Shown: positions 33,037 to 46,274, counted from the first letter of the stretch. The stretch is DNA of 64,000 nt from Lichenostomus cassidix (GCA_008360975.2 CM039210.1:7628293-7692292); one strand, 5' to 3'. The notes: generated from the letters alone by a model not told the origin. Translations and numbers: made by a program.

Positions 33037-34626
33037 TGTCATGGTTTAGCATGCTGGCCAAATGCCAGGCACCTATGACATCTACTCACTCCGCTCTCCC
33101 CTGCCACAGCCGGGTAGAGGAGAGGGAAAAAAAAGTTAACACACAAAGGGTTCATGAGTGAGATAAGGACCTGGAGATGCTCCAAGGATAGACCAGGCTC
33201 CTCCTAAAGTTACAAAATGAAATTTATTATTAACAGAGACAGAGGAGGATAATGAGAAGTAAAATAAACTCTTAAAGACACTGTTCCTGCCCCCAACCCC
33301 TCCCTCCTTCCCACCAACAGCACAGGGGAACGGGGTATGGGGGTTTAGGTCAGTTCCTCACCAAGATCTTCCACTGCTCAGGGAGAGGAGTTCTTCCCCT
33401 CCGTTGCCGTGGGGTCCCTCCCACGGGAGACAGTTCTCTGTGAACTCCTCCGGCATGGGTCCATCTCATGAGCAGCAGTCCGTCCAAACCTGCAGCAATG
33501 TAAGCCTCCTCCCATGGGCAGACAGTCCTCCCGAAACTGCTGCAGCGTGGGTCACTCATTCACAGAGTGAAATCCTCCAAGGACAGGTTGTTCCATCTAG
33601 GGAGCAAGGCCTCTCTCTCCACAGCCTCCTCTAGGCATCCACCCGCTCCAGCGTGGGCACCTCCCCACAGGCTGGGAGTGGATCTCTGCATACCCCGTGG
33701 ACCCCATGGGCTGCAGGGGGACAGCCTGCTCCACCATGGTCTTCACCATGGCTCGCAAAGGAATCCCGTCTCTGGCACCTGAAGCACCTCCTCCCCCTCC
33801 TTCTTTACTGACCTTGGGGTCTCCATGTTGTTTTCCCTCGCATGTTCTCACCTCCTCCTCCTCCTCCTCTAGCTAAAAAGAAGTGTGTGACTACTTTGTT
33901 TTGATTTTTTCTTAAATATGTTTTCACAGAGGCATTACCACCATCTCTAATTGGCCCAGCCTTGGCCAGCAGCATGTCCATCATCTTCAGAGCCATCAGG
34001 GATTGGCAAGTTCTTTCCCTGGACTGCAGTAGCAATTCTTCAGTGGCTTCTGTTGTTTCTTCTTCAACAGTTTGGCTTGCTTTTTGGTCTGAGATCAGAC
34101 CATCCCTGGGCAGACGGTCGGCAGGACCTACGGGGAGCCACTGGAGAGACTCCGCCTGGCCCCAGACGTTGGGAAAAGCTGAGCCGGTAAAAGAAAGGAC
34201 TCTAAATCCACCAGCTTTCTCTGCAGTGTGGAGACCAACATCGGAGTTCACCAGGTTCCCATCTGTTTTCTTTTCCCCGAGCTGCTGCCTGGACTCTCCT
34301 TCTTCCCCTGAGACAAGGGCCATCCGCCATTTTGTTTCTTCTCTCCACGTGGCAGGGTTTCTTTTTCCTTTCCCCTAGTATTTTCATTTGTTTGTTCTAC
34401 TGTGGGTGGGCGGGTAAGGTACTGAAGGTTCAATATCTAACAGTTATTCATTTCCTCTCCCGTGCTGTGCAGGCACCTAGTTTGACAAATGAACAGGTTT
34501 TGTTTTCACTTTCATCTACTAAAAATTAATTTTGTATTGTAAGGAAGGGATTGCTGAAACCCTATTCTTTAGAGGAAACGTTCATTCCTGAGCATTCTCT
34601 CCCAAACTTGTCTCAAAACTGAGACA
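33037..34626 (-). mobile_element. Very long (1.59 kb) ERVL-type LTR, inverted copy of the one at 7223
   Basis: On the minus strand it starts tgtctcagttttgagacaag and ends ggtttagcatgctgg-complement text with a catgaca terminus. The central block carries the same words as 7223-9077 (gtgagaacatg, aacaacatggagac, aaggtcagtaaagaagga, ggaggaggtgct). The left edge abuts ERVL integrase text, while the right edge meets unique intron. No target duplication was found, so one side may be a deletion junction. Confidence 0.78.
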
Positions 34627-35209
34627 GTATCACTTCTAAATTGTTTCTTCAGTAGAAAGTTTATTCAACCTTTCTCTCAAATTATGTGGACCAACCATTA
34701 GTCTGCTATTTATTCATAGCAGAACGGGTAATTTTTTTCTGACAGCACAAAAGCCAGACAGCAATTCCTAATGATCAACTTGATACAAGTAGAATTTCGA
34801 ATGTTTTAGCTTCAATTAATTCTGCTGTCAAAACAAATGACTGCTTTTAGTGTTTAGATATTAAGCTGCATCGCAAAGGTCAATTTTGTGAGTATACAAA
34901 TGTATTAGAAATCTTTATCCTGCTATAATGTTGACCTGCTTCATGTTTATCAACAATTTTTAAGCTTTCAAATTTAGAAACCAGGAAATCAAAAAGTATT
35001 TTCTCAACATTACTCTTTCTAACACCATCTAACACCAACTCCCATTTTTGTTGCCTGTTCAAAAAAGAGAAGTGTTTTTCTAAAAAGATAAAGAGAAATA
35101 ATTTTTTCCCTGGAAAATTACTTTTTTATTCAAGAAGTAAAAAATAAGAAAAACCCCAAATTCAAGCATAGCTTATTTGTATGAATTGGAAATAGAGATG
35201 AATGGCTGT
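34627..35209. other. FCHO2 intron 2, unique sequence
   Basis: AT-rich intron. No element or gene was recognised. Confidence 0.55.
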
Positions 35210-35735
35210 GTCCTAGGTTGCAATATAGATGTAGTTAAGTATTCTATTACCACCAGCTGTGGGCCGTTAGCTGCTATCACCTGCTAATGACCCACTCCGG
35301 ATGACAGGCAATGGGCCATCCGTTAGCTGTTACCAGCTGCTAACGACCCACCCCGCATGACAGGCAAAGGGCCATCAGGGACCCACCGTGTGACTCATGG
35401 ACTTATCTCATCCCATTGTGGGATGTTCTGCCCAGGAGGGAGGAACCAGGTGTTCCCACGTGGATATAACCTGGCCTTGGAACTGCCAGCCCTGGCCCTA
35501 CCTACTGGGTTCCCAGAGGACGAGAGCTACACTGGATCTTCAGCTGGAGACTAGACCTTCACAGGATCACCGCTTCAACTGGACTACTTCAGTCGGACTG
35601 CTACTACCACCCTAACAGGGTGTTAGGTTGTATCTGACTTTGTCAGTGCTTTTCCTTGTATTATTTCACTTAGTTTTAATTTCAGTCTTGACTTGTGATC
35701 TCCCACTGGTTTGTTTTCAAATCAACACAGGCTGT
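35210..35735 (+). mobile_element. LTR-like element with an internal 60-bp duplication
   Basis: Begins tgtcctaggttgcaatatag. Two units of about 60 bp (gctaacgacccaccccgcatgac-type wording at about 35262-35385) share taatgacccact/taacgacccacc, gatgacaggcaa and gggccatc. A ggatataacctgg TATA-like box lies near 35461. No clear poly(A) signal or right end is visible, so the family and limits are uncertain. Confidence 0.5.
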
Positions 35736-36197
35736 TTTACTGTTTCTGAGATAAATAACATGTTTATGGTATATTTAGCATGCTAGTATGCTAGAACCAG
35801 ATTGCCTCAAGCAAATGTTAGTTCGTGGATTTGGTCAGCATTACTTCATCAAAAAGATGATGAGGGACAGAAAATTTAACAACTGGCCTGATAACAAGCT
35901 GATCTGAGGAGAAAACATTGAAGTAATACTGTATCCTTAAATCTAATTCTACAAGTACACAGTTCCACAATAATCACTGAATTTCTGACTACTTTTTGTT
36001 ACATCATCAGGCTTATATATCAGCCTAGCTGATATATAGCCTCTAGAGATGCTTAAGACTTGACCAAATCCACCTGTTTTTTAAATTCAAGTTTAAAAAC
36101 ACCCTATAGTATGGTGATAGCACTCTTTCTGACAAAGAAGAAACTATAGTGGAAGCATAAATAACTATGATTATCAGTAGTAACTGATGGTCATGTA
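35736..36197. other. FCHO2 intron 2, unique sequence
   Basis: AT-rich intron without recognisable features. Confidence 0.5.
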
Positions 36198-37830
36198 GAG
36201 AGAAAATTAGAAAGGCGAAAGCTCAGATAGAACTCAATCTGGCCACTGCTGTGAAAAATAATAAAAAGTGTTTTTATAAATGCTTCAAAATGAAAAGGAG
36301 GGGACAAGGAAAATCTCCATTCTATATTGGATGTGGCGGGGGGGGGGGGGAAGAACTACAACATTATCACCAAGGATGAGGAAAAGGCAGAGGTACTTAA
36401 TGCCTTCTTTGCCTCAGTCCTTTAACAGTAAGACTGATTATCCTCAGGGCAACCAGCCCCCTGAGCTGATAGACAGGGACAGGGAGTAGAATAGGCCCCC
36501 TCCATCCCAGGAGGAAGCAGTTGGTGATCTGCTGAGCCACTTAGACACTTACAAATCTATGAGGCTGGATGGCATTTACCTGAGGGTACTTAGTGAGCAA
36601 GCAGAAGTGCTCACCAAGCTGCTCTCCATCATTTATCAGCAGTTCTGGTTAACCCTGGAAGTCTCAAAGGACTGGAAGTTGCCCAGTGTGATGCCCATCT
36701 ACAAGAAGGGCTGGAAGGAGGGTGTGGGGAACTACAAGCCTGTCAACCTGACCTCAGTGCCAGGGAAGGTTATGGAACAGATTATCTTTAGTGCAATCAT
36801 ATGGCACATACAGGACAACCAGGAGATCAGGCCCAGCCAGCATGGTTTTAGGAAAGGCAGGTCCTGCTTGACCAACCTGATCTTCTTCTATGACCGGGTG
36901 ACCCACCTAGTGGATGAGGGAAAGGCTGGGGATGTTGTCTGCCTGGACTTCAGTAAAGCCTTTGACACTGTTTCCCACAGCATTCTCCTACAGAACCTGC
37001 AGCCCATGGCTTGGACAGGTGCACTCTTCACTAGGTAAAAAACTGGATGGCCGGGCCTGGAGAGTGGTGGTGAATGGTGCTGCATCTAGTTGGCAGCCAG
37101 TCACTAGTGGGGTTCCCCAGACCTCAGTAATTGGGGCCAGCCCTGTTTAATATCTTTATTGATGATCTGGATGAGGGGATCAAGTGCACCCTCAGTAAGT
37201 TCTCAGACGACACTAACTTGGGTGGGAGTGTTGATCTGATGGAGGGTAGGAAGGCTCTGCAGAGGGATCTGGACAGGCTGGATTGATGGGCAGAGGCCAA
37301 TTGCATGAGGTTCAACAAGGCCAAGTGCCAGGTCCTACACTTTGGTCACAACAACCCCCTGCAGTGCTACAGGCTGGGGGAAGAGTGGCCGGAAAGTCGC
37401 CCAGTGGAGAAGGACCTGGGGTGCTGGTTGACAGCGATTGAATATGAGCTAGCAGTGTGCCAAGGTGGCCAAGAAGGCCAGTGGCATCCTGGCTTGTATC
37501 AGCAACAGTGTGGCCAGCAGGCTGAGGGAAGTGATTGTCCTCCAGTACTTGGCACTGGTGAAGACATACCTCAAGTACTGTGTTCAGTTTTGGGCCCCTC
37601 ACAAGAAAGACATTTGAGAGGCTGGAGCATGTCCAGAGAAGGGCAATGGAGCTGGGGAAGGGTCTGGAGTTGTCTAGCTTGGAGAAAAGGAGGCTCAGGG
37701 GAGACCTTATTGCTCTCTAAAACTCCCAGAAATGAGGTTGTAGTAATCTGGGAATCAGCTTCTTCTCCCAGGCAACCAGCGCCAGGACAAGAGGAAATGG
37801 CCTCAACTGTGCTAAGGGAGTGTGAGAGAC
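36198..37830 (+). mobile_element. CR1 LINE, truncated at both ends
   Basis: CR1 text from the region before RT (36198) through RT motifs ([16 protein letters not shown] near 36829-36876, [19 protein letters not shown] near 36933-36989) to the C-terminal part. It lacks the 3' untranslated end because an LTR starts at 37831. It contains a run of about 12 G near 36338-36350 and several frameshifts. Confidence 0.88.
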
Positions 37831-38376
37831 CAATCTGATTTTTATTTATGCCTCAACATGTGTTATACATGAGATGAAAAAATTACTTTAAGGGCTGTAT
37901 ACATCTGGGAACTCTGTCCCCCGAGAGGCTTCACCTGGCAGCCAGTCAGGAGAGAGGAAGCTTCCACTACTGATCTGCAAGCACCTCTCCTTGCTGGTGG
38001 GGCAGATCCCCGGATGCCTGGGAAAAAACGCGTGGAAAAAGTGTGCGGGAAGGCATGCTATAGGAGGGCCAAGCACATAAAAGCAGTTAACTGCGACACA
38101 ACCGGGGGCCATTTTCTTTGGATTTCTTGGAGGAAGCAGGGGCTCGCCTGGAGCCTTCCCCCACCTTCGCATTTTTCTCCCTGCAATCCTGCTCCTTCCC
38201 TGGCTGTCTGTCCTGTCTGCTCCTGTCCTGCCCTGCTTCACTGCTCTCCCGGGGCAGCTTTGTCGTGAGATAGGAGTGGTCAAATAGAAAACCCAAATCT
38301 ATTATTTCTTTGATCTTTTGCCCCTTCCACCAGCATCGGCGCCCGTCCAGGGCTGAAGGCTGATAACAGTTCTACA
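37831..38376 (-). mobile_element. Probable class I LTR, reverse orientation
   Basis: On the minus strand it runs from TGTAGAACTGTTATCAGCC to GGTCTCTCACA, with an aataaa signal near 37855-37862. The stretch at 38270-38360 (agtggtcaaatagaaaaccc, cccttccaccagcat) is shared with the LTR at 48046-48566, but there in the plus orientation, so the exact architecture is unsettled. Confidence 0.5.
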
Positions 38377-39937
38377 GTGCTGTGTTTTGGATTCAGAATG
38401 GAAATACTGTTGATAACACACTGATATTTTGGTGGCTGCTAAGTGGTGTTTATCCTAAGTCAAGGATTTTTTCCTATTTTTTCCTATTTTTGTCTCATGC
38501 TCTGCCACAGTGAGGAGGTGCACAAATGTAAAAAACTCAGAGGGAGCACAGCCAGGACAGGTGACCTGAATTGGCCAAAGGGATATTCCACACCATAGAA
38601 CGTCATTCCCAGTATATAAACTGGGGAGTTAACCAGACGTATATGCGAGTTACCCAGTGGTATATGTTTTCAGTATTGCAGGCACCTCTGTGCTTTGGGA
38701 GTCATCTACTGGGAATTATTAATAATCACACCTTTGACATTTTCTACACAGAGGAACAACATATGGGGGACACACCTTCCTACATCTTTCTTCCCTCCTT
38801 CTTCCTTCTCCTTCAGGCTGATTACAGTAGCAAGTACCTTTGAAACCAACCTGGCCCTTTTGCTAGGAGCCAGCATGGTGCTACATATGGTTCAGGTCTC
38901 ATTTAAGGTCAGACAGTTAATTAAGAACATCACCCAGAGATCTGCCATGACGCTGGATAGTTCTGAGTGGCAGGGTATGTGGGATTGTATGGGCAAGTAC
39001 CCAGGGCAGTGGGCACCTCCAACATGTTTGCACCTTACCCCTGAATGAGTGCAGAATCCACAAAAACTAGTAAAATCTTTTTAAAAGGTGTTTTGTCACC
39101 CTGGCATCCCAGAGAGGACCCAAATCACTGCAACATGTTGGGGCCTGGGCCTGGCCTATCAAGCCCTGTTTAACACTGCTCAGTACCCCCAGGAGGAAAA
39201 TGAGGTCTCTAAATCTGACAATGAGATGACAACAGGCCCTGCAGCTACTCCAACCACAGATCCAGACATGGACACGTGGCAGAAATTTGTACTGAGTGCA
39301 CCAATGGCACATGCCAACCCATTGGCAACATTAATTTGGAAAGATGATGCACAGTGGGTGATGCATTTTGTCCACTCCAGGAATATGAAAACAGTATTCC
39401 TTCCTCCCTCTCCTTGGTTGTGGAGAAACTGTTCTGGGAGCCCCAGAAATTCAGAGAGGATCTGGCCTACTCCCTACCTGTACAGGCCTGCATCTCAACA
39501 ATTGACAGCAGGAGTCCTTTTACTCAAGAGAGAGGATACAGAAGGTACACACCAAGGGCCAAGGGGTACCCTGTGGTTTTACCTGTGGGACTACGGAGAC
39601 GACATGAGGAAGTGGGATGGAAAACCTACCTCCATCCTAGATGCATGGGTGTGCCAATTGCAGGGAAAAGAACCACAAATGTTTTTTTTTTCCAGCAAAG
39701 TTGCTGCTCCAGTCTCCAGTGGACAGTTTTCCAGTCAGAATGGAAGGGCTGGTCATACTACTGACTCTATGGAGAGAAGTTCTAGTCCATTTCTACAAGA
39801 CATTAATGGGGAATCTTGTAATCAGTATTAGAGGGGCCCTGCCACCAGCCAGGTGGGAGGGATAACCAGGTAACTCTGGACTGTGTGGATTCAATGGCCT
39901 GGCATCTCAGTCCCACAGGAGCACAAGGCTTTAGCAG
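38377..39937 (+). mobile_element. Second ERVL copy: partial LTR, leader and gag, no pol
   Basis: An LTR part (38377-38640, with cagtatataaactgggg as TATA region near 38611) is followed by leader and gag-like sequence up to 39831 and the very start of the protease region. It is cut at 39938 by another LTR. It matches the gag of the copy at 18594-24905 at the protein level. Confidence 0.75.
38880..39831 (+). pseudogene. ERVL gag, broken
   Basis: Two frames carry gag text: GMWDCMGKYPGQWAPPTCLH up to 39048, and the 247-codon frame from 39088 with TCWGLGLAYQALFNTAQYPQ and GDDMRKWDGKPTSILDAWV. Stops around 39048-39085 separate them, and the middle of the second frame is out of phase with the first copy's gag. 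It would have been a capsid protein; it is inactive. Confidence 0.72.
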
Positions 39938-40901
39938 TGTCAGGGTTTGATCCTGGCTAAATGCCAGACACCTCTGCTCTCTCCTGCCGAAGATGTGCAG
40001 GAGAGGGAAGGTGTTGGAGGTTGGGGGCATTGGAATTTTTTCTCCATCCCTGTTACTAAGCAACAAATATCTGGGTGATTAGAGCCATCAATTCTTTTGT
40101 AAGAGACAAAGCCTGTGGCTAGGTGGGGCAAGGGGAAGAGGCAGCTGGCCGTTGGGACCAGCACTCGTCTGTTGGACACCAGGGAGGAAAAAGCGACTGC
40201 TTTTTGCTTCTGGCTGCAACCGCAAGAGATCCAACTGTGCTCTGCCTTCTCCTTCTGGCTGGGTGAGCTTTTGGCTGGGGAAAAGTGTGAGATCCAACCC
40301 TTTCCCCGCTGGGAACGCGCATCTTTCCCAGCTGCACTTTGCTGCAGCTGCGGGGGAGTCCAGCTGTCCCTGCCACCCGCCCTGCTTTCGCCGCACGAGA
40401 CTGCGGCGTCTACCGCGACTGCAGAGTCCTTGCTACCTCGCTGGCTAGCCCGGGAAAGAGAGCCAGCCCCCTGCCCCTGCCACCCCGCGCTGCCTGCCTG
40501 CTTCTCAGCCCGTCCGCCATTACCAGCTGCATGAGGCTGACCTGACCCTGCACCACAGTGCCACCTGCAGCCGCTCGGCAGTCATCGCACCTGCCCTGCC
40601 GGGAGCTCAACAGCGCCCCTGCTGCTTGCGACCGTGATTACACCACACGGGAAAGTGCTCGGCAGCTCAAAAAGACATCTGCTATTGGTTTTCTGGTCCT
40701 ATTTGTTGTTGTTATTCTTGCTATTGCTTGTTTACTCTGCTATAGATACTAGTAAAGAACTGTTATTCCTTTTCCCATACCTCTGCCTGAAAGCCATTGA
40801 TTTCAAAATTAAAATAATTTGGAGGGAAGTGAGATCATATTCTCTGTCCTAAGGGAGGGTTCCACCTCTCTTAGCAAGCACCTGTCTTTCAAACCAAGAC
40901 A
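39938..40901 (+). mobile_element. LTR (964 bp) with GC-rich centre
   Basis: Terminal tgtcagggtttg and caaaccaagaca are near-perfect inverted ends. The centre (40140-40600) is GC-rich and CpG-containing and could act as a promoter. A T-rich tract follows at 40690-40730, and an attaaaataa signal lies near 40808-40817. It is inserted at the beginning of the protease region of the ERVL fragment. No target duplication was identified. Confidence 0.7.
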
Positions 40902-40907
40902 GAAGGA

Positions 40908-41105
40908 AAAAAAAAAACCGTTAAACACACACACACACACACACACACTGGACTCATGAGTTGAGATAGGACATGGTGAGAGGACGCACTGAAGGCAGAA
41001 CAGGCTCAAAACTTAAAGTTGCAAAGTGATTTATTACCTAACAGAGTCAGAGGATAAATGAGAAGTAAAAATAAGCTCTTAAGACACCATTTCTCTGCTC
41101 TCCTG
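40908..41105 (-). mobile_element. LTR fragment related to the 33037-34626 LTR, with a CA microsatellite
   Basis: Shares aaagttgcaaagtgatttatt, aacagagtcagaggataa and gagaagtaaaaataagctct with the 3' part of the LTR at 33150-33290. A (CA)n tract of about 13 units lies at 40924-40950. Confidence 0.6.
40924..40950 (+). repeat. (CA)n microsatellite
   Basis: About 13 tandem ca units. Confidence 0.9.
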
Positions 41106-43760
41106 ACCAAAATCCACACCTTTCTTTGCAGCAATCTCCACAAACCTGGAGTTCCCTAACTTAATACATATTATCCACATACAACAATTACAAAGACTAA
41201 CAAGCAAAATGCACTATTGCTGACCAGTGTGGCATGTATATCTACATTTTTTTTATCAGTTGACTTCCCAGAGCATTCTGATGTACTGGTAACACACTAT
41301 GAACGTCTGAGTAAATTAATTTTCACTGATTTGAAAATCCATCTTTGGAATCTGTTAAACATTTAAACTGAGATGAATATGTGCATTGCCAGATCGTTCT
41401 GATCAAAAAGTTTCTTTTTTATGACACTTATAGACAAGTGGTGCAAAAAAAAAAGTTTGAAAGACTTCTGCAGAGAAGCAAACAATCCCTATTCAGCTCC
41501 TAGTTGAGCACAGTGGTTTCTTACACATAAACATTTAGTGTTAAATGCACAAAAGACAGTTCACCTACAAAATCTTACCAGTATTTAAAGAAAAAGAAAC
41601 AAACAACCCAAAACAAACAAAAAAAAACCACCAAAAAAAAAACACTGCAGGGGAATCCCAATCTTCTTATATGTTAACTTCTTTAAAAAGATAATTTCTA
41701 CATGGTTTATCAAGATTAGAACAAAGATACTTACATTTCAACAGACAGATATTCTTCCCCCCTCAAGATTTGTCAACATAGAGTGAATTTTGTGACAGGC
41801 AATCTGCTTATTCAGGAGACATATCTGAACCTCCTAGAAAGCAATAACTACTGACTGAGGAAGTCTTTCCTATTTACAGTAGCAGAATAGCTGGACAAAA
41901 GGGACTAAAGAACCATAGATCAAATCATCCTTCACTTCTTTTAGTACTAAACCATTAACAAACACTCAAAAATGAAAAAAGTGAAACACCACAGTTAAAA
42001 ACTAAATTGGTATTGATTAAGTGAACACAGCCAAAGGGGAAATCTTCTGCTCCTAGGGATATCCAGGGGTTTTTTTCAGAGTTCAGCCAGACATCCTTTG
42101 TGCCCTAAGCAGTCTGTACATCCAAATACACTCAAATATCTTTCCTCTCTCTCTTTTATGCCACTCCCTTAAAATAAAGCAAATATTCTTGGTTATTCTT
42201 CTGGAGACTCTAGCAATGCTGACCAGCTGACAACTGTATATAATGCTTGACAGTACTCCAGCTTTTTGTAATTATCATCACCAACTCAGATGTCTCTCCC
42301 TTTACCTAGCCAGAAATTTTCAGTTTTCACTCTCCTATATCTCCATATCTGAATAAAACTGGCCAATATGTTTAGAAGGAATGGAAGGGCAGACATGAAG
42401 AAATTGCAAATATGTGCAAGTTTAGTTTTAATAAGGAACAGCTCAGAAAATGGGGTTTAAGTAGTGCATAAAAACACTAGATCTAGGAGGTCCCTAATGT
42501 ATCTTGCTCATCTACTTACACATTTCTAGCAGAAAAGAGTACTGCACAATAATATTCACATTACAGGAGGGGAACAGATAATTGTGAGCAACATCTCTTC
42601 ATTTATTTGCAATAAACAAAGATGCAAAACAATATGGTCAAGACAATCAGACTGTTGCAAAACACTGTTGGAGTACTGCCCAATACAAACTCTGAGTTCA
42701 AGAATTTGACCCACATGAATGAATGTGTGCTACTGAACCATATTTATTTCCTGGGAAATAACACTGACATACTGCAATAACCTCACAGTAGTAGTGGAAG
42801 GGTGTCACTGCCTATATATGGACACTCAAACATTTTTACTAAAGCAAGGACACCAAATATTTAATATCTATATATTTCTTTGAAACTACAAACTATGCCA
42901 CAAGATGCCACTAGCTTAGACTAAGATTGATCAGCAATGAACCCTTAACTTGAAAAGAAGCATCTATTTGGCATTCAATTTTTTTTTTTTTAATGGCAGC
43001 CTGGCATACCTAGATGGATCAATAAAGCAGAGCTGAAGAAGACACAACGGAACAGATATCATGTTTAATATCTGATATAGAGGATCACCGGAAAGGTCTG
43101 AACTTATTGCCGTGGGTCTGCATCATGGATATTTTTTAATTCCAGGGCAAGTTGTTCTTAAGGAAGTATAATGAAGCCTTGTCAAATAAATTAAAATTTA
43201 GTGCTAAGATTCTAGTGAATCTCAGTATGTTAATTAGAACTAAAATTTTTCAGAAAATGCTGTACATAAGATGGTTGCACATCTCTGGCATGTCCTGATC
43301 TATTCACAAGAGAAACTACATTTCTTGATCTCAGAAACTTCAGCTAAAACATTTTTAATATGTGGAGAAAGGTCCAAATATTTACTGATTGTAAAGGCAC
43401 ATCATTTAAAATTGCATTTGAAGAAACTGATAGAATGAAAAATAAACTAGAATGCCACATTCTTTTTACTGGTAATTTTGTGTAGAATGAACTGTCAAGC
43501 TTTATTTATGTCACCATAATAAAGAATCCAAGACAGACATAGCATCAAGTTATTTTTACCCATTTACACAAGATCTTTAACCTTAGGATCAGTATGAATA
43601 AAATGAAGCATGCCCAAAGAATACAACTTAATGGAGATAAGAAGAGTGAGCAAGCAAACTTCTGATCTAAATGTGGAGATGAATCAAAACACAACAGATA
43701 TAAAACTAATAAAATTACATGTGTCCAGGTGATGTACAACTTAGGTCTATGACTTATTAC

Positions 43761-43791
<31 letters not shown>

Positions 43792-45071
43792 CTGATTCCA
43801 AGAATTGAAGCAGGTTTCAAAGGAAAGATCTGGGCATACACAAAGATAACATAAGGCAAACTTTTTTAACAGTCAATATTAAAAGCAGTCTAGAAAAAAA
43901 AATTACCATTTTTAGCAGTTCGTGAAGCTCTAAACATTTCATACTAAGCATCAACAGCATGATATCCCTCCACTAAATCCAAAATCCACTAAATCCGGAT
44001 ACCTGTCTGGCTTCATAATGTGTTCTCTGGAATCAGGGATTCTTGAAACAACATTCCTTGGTTTGTGCAGTCCTTCCAACAGGAGACTGCCCATCACATA
44101 TAGACTCTGGAATTCACCTGTTTCACTTAGTGGAAAGATTTTTCTCCTTGTCTCCATTTCAACTCACTTAGAAACTAGACAAATGTCAGTGTCACTGAGT
44201 ACCTGCCAGATCCATAATGGTTACATTTTGTGGAAATTTTAAAATAAATTCTTAATTGAGGTCTATTTTGGACTAAAACTAAAGTTTTGATGAAAAATTT
44301 CAGAAAACAAAAGGTGGTTATTTTGACAGCTTTTACTGCACGAAACCTTCACTGAAACAGGTCCTCAATTAGCCTCTTGCAAGTTTTTTGCATGTATCAT
44401 CTGGTATTGGTAACTAAGACAGAATTCTGAAGCAGACATATCATTAATTTCATCCAGAACAGGCATTCTTATGTTCAAAGTAGCAGCAGCAGTCATCTTC
44501 TATAAAGAAGATCTGTTTAGGAAGTTGTCACATTTTCAGATTTCAGTTCTGTCCTTTTCATCCCATAAAGAACAATCTGGGTTATTTTCTGAGAATTATT
44601 TTCTTGTCCATAGATATCACTCCCTTTTCTTTAACCAACCTAGTTTCTCAACACCTTAATCAAGAAGTATAGCTTTTTAATATCATACTAGAACTTGCTA
44701 ATACCCTAATTCTACATCTATGGTCAATTTTTCTCTTCTTAAATTATTGCTTTTCTTCCAAACATGATGAAAAATTGTGATTAATTTAAATAAACTGATG
44801 GACACCTACTGTGACATTTCTTGCTTTTTACTCATCTTTTAATTCAAACCTAGAAATTAGAAGCTTGTTATTAGAAGTCACTATTCAGCGACTTAGAAAT
44901 CACTATTCAGTTCTAAGCAAATGGAATAAACCTAAATGTTCTTGTAGAATATGAGAGATTTTAAAATGCTTGCTGATTTTTATGTTTTGTATGTTACTGT
45001 AATACATAACAATAAATAAAAAACACAAACTGTATATTAAAGAGCCAGGATTAGCAAGGATGAATACTTAC
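41106..45071. other. FCHO2 intron 2, about 4 kb of unique AT-rich DNA
   Basis: The longest stretch without a recognised mobile element. It contains A-rich runs near 41600-41645 and a (TA)n microsatellite at 43758-43787. No open frame here carries a family motif. Confidence 0.6.
43758..43787 (+). repeat. (TA)n microsatellite
   Basis: About 14 tandem ta units. Confidence 0.9.
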
Positions 45072-45163
45072 CTTTCTCCAATAAAGTCTGCCAAGTCTTT
45101 TGTTGACAAATGTCCATGTTTCATGTTGTGATAGAGGACATCAAAGCCACTGTTCCTTTCCCC
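45072..45163 (-). CDS. FCHO2: FCHO2 coding exon 2
   Basis: A 92-bp exon. It begins [20 protein letters not shown] and continues [10 protein letters not shown], ending with two bases of an Arg codon finished in exon 3. The acceptor is attaatctttag and the donor gtaagt. It encodes the first F-BAR helices, with the family motif [15 protein letters not shown] Gly stands where I recall an Arg in ADFVRER of vertebrate FCHO2, a non-conservative change. Confidence 0.94.
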
Positions 45164-46274
45164 CTAAAGATTAATAACAAAAAGAAAGCAGAACTATGAA
45201 ACACAACATGCTAAAACAATTACAGAAAGTATGGAAATACGCATTTTAATAATTGATCAAGTTTCATGAAATAAATTATTTTTAATGCTTCAGCTTTTTA
45301 CCGATTGCTGTTAGTTGCCTTCAATCCCTTATATGTAAAACAAACTAAAATGACCTTAGCAGCCACTACCACCCTGTGAATGACAACTCTTCAATTACAT
45401 ATTTCTAGACTATATTTAAAGCCATTTATTTTCTAGATTTCTACAGGTCTTGTATGCTTTCACTTCCCATCTTATTAAACATACACTTAATAATGCATTC
45501 CCTCATTATTCCCCAAGAACTAAAATTCCCACCTCCCCAATTCTGCATACTTCATGGATATTTCTCTGGTTTTTGCAAAACTGGTAAAAATCATTAACTT
45601 CTTCATTCTCATAGGTAACTTCCCTTTGTCTATTCTTAAGTTTAGTTTCAAAACTTAAAACACTTTCCCCTCAGTAAGGCATATCTTACAATTAAAACTA
45701 AGACACTGCCCTAAAAACTGATTAATAGACTCAGCCACCTGGCAGCTATCTCTGGCACCATGGTGACCTTCCCCCTGAACAGAAGAAAGCAACAATAAAT
45801 GAAAGGAAAGCAACGCAAGGCACAGCATAACAACACTGCTACTATAAGAGTTTTCCTGTCAAACTATCCATTCCCCTCCTGCCTTCCAAAAGCTTCAGAT
45901 CCATAACACTGCTGCTACTAGACACAGAAGCACACCCTCAGCAAAACTGCATGCATGTTCACGTTGGAAGGGAAAAAAAGGATGAGAAACAGAATCTTGG
46001 ACTTTTCACAATGGCAGCTCTACATCTCCAGTGAAAGATTTGGTCAGGCACAACTCAAATAATTTCTATTCTTTTTGTTCTGGAAAAAAATGTTTGTGCA
46101 GCCATAAGGAACACCTGATCAGGGAAATTATTCAGCTGAAAAATAAAGCTAGCAAATAAAGACCAGTGATCCAGATCACTGCAGCATGACGACCTGTGTC
46201 AACTACTAGAATGGGTGAAGTGATGGACACAGAGCTCTAATCACAGTTCATCATGATACAGAACACTCCATGTC
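45164..46274. other. FCHO2 intron 1, mostly unique
   Basis: AT-rich intron. The last 150-200 bp before 46275 may be degenerate env sequence (for example a short frame CLCSHKEHLIREIIQLKNKA near 46090-46150), but the signal is weak. Confidence 0.45.

Noticed and set aside
39088..39831. A 247-codon frame as a possible host protein
   Set aside because: It matches the gag of the ERVL copy at 20768-21523 and sits next to an ERVL LTR.
40115..40545. Overlapping frames in a GC-rich stretch
   Set aside because: They fall inside the LTR at 39938-40901; composition explains them.
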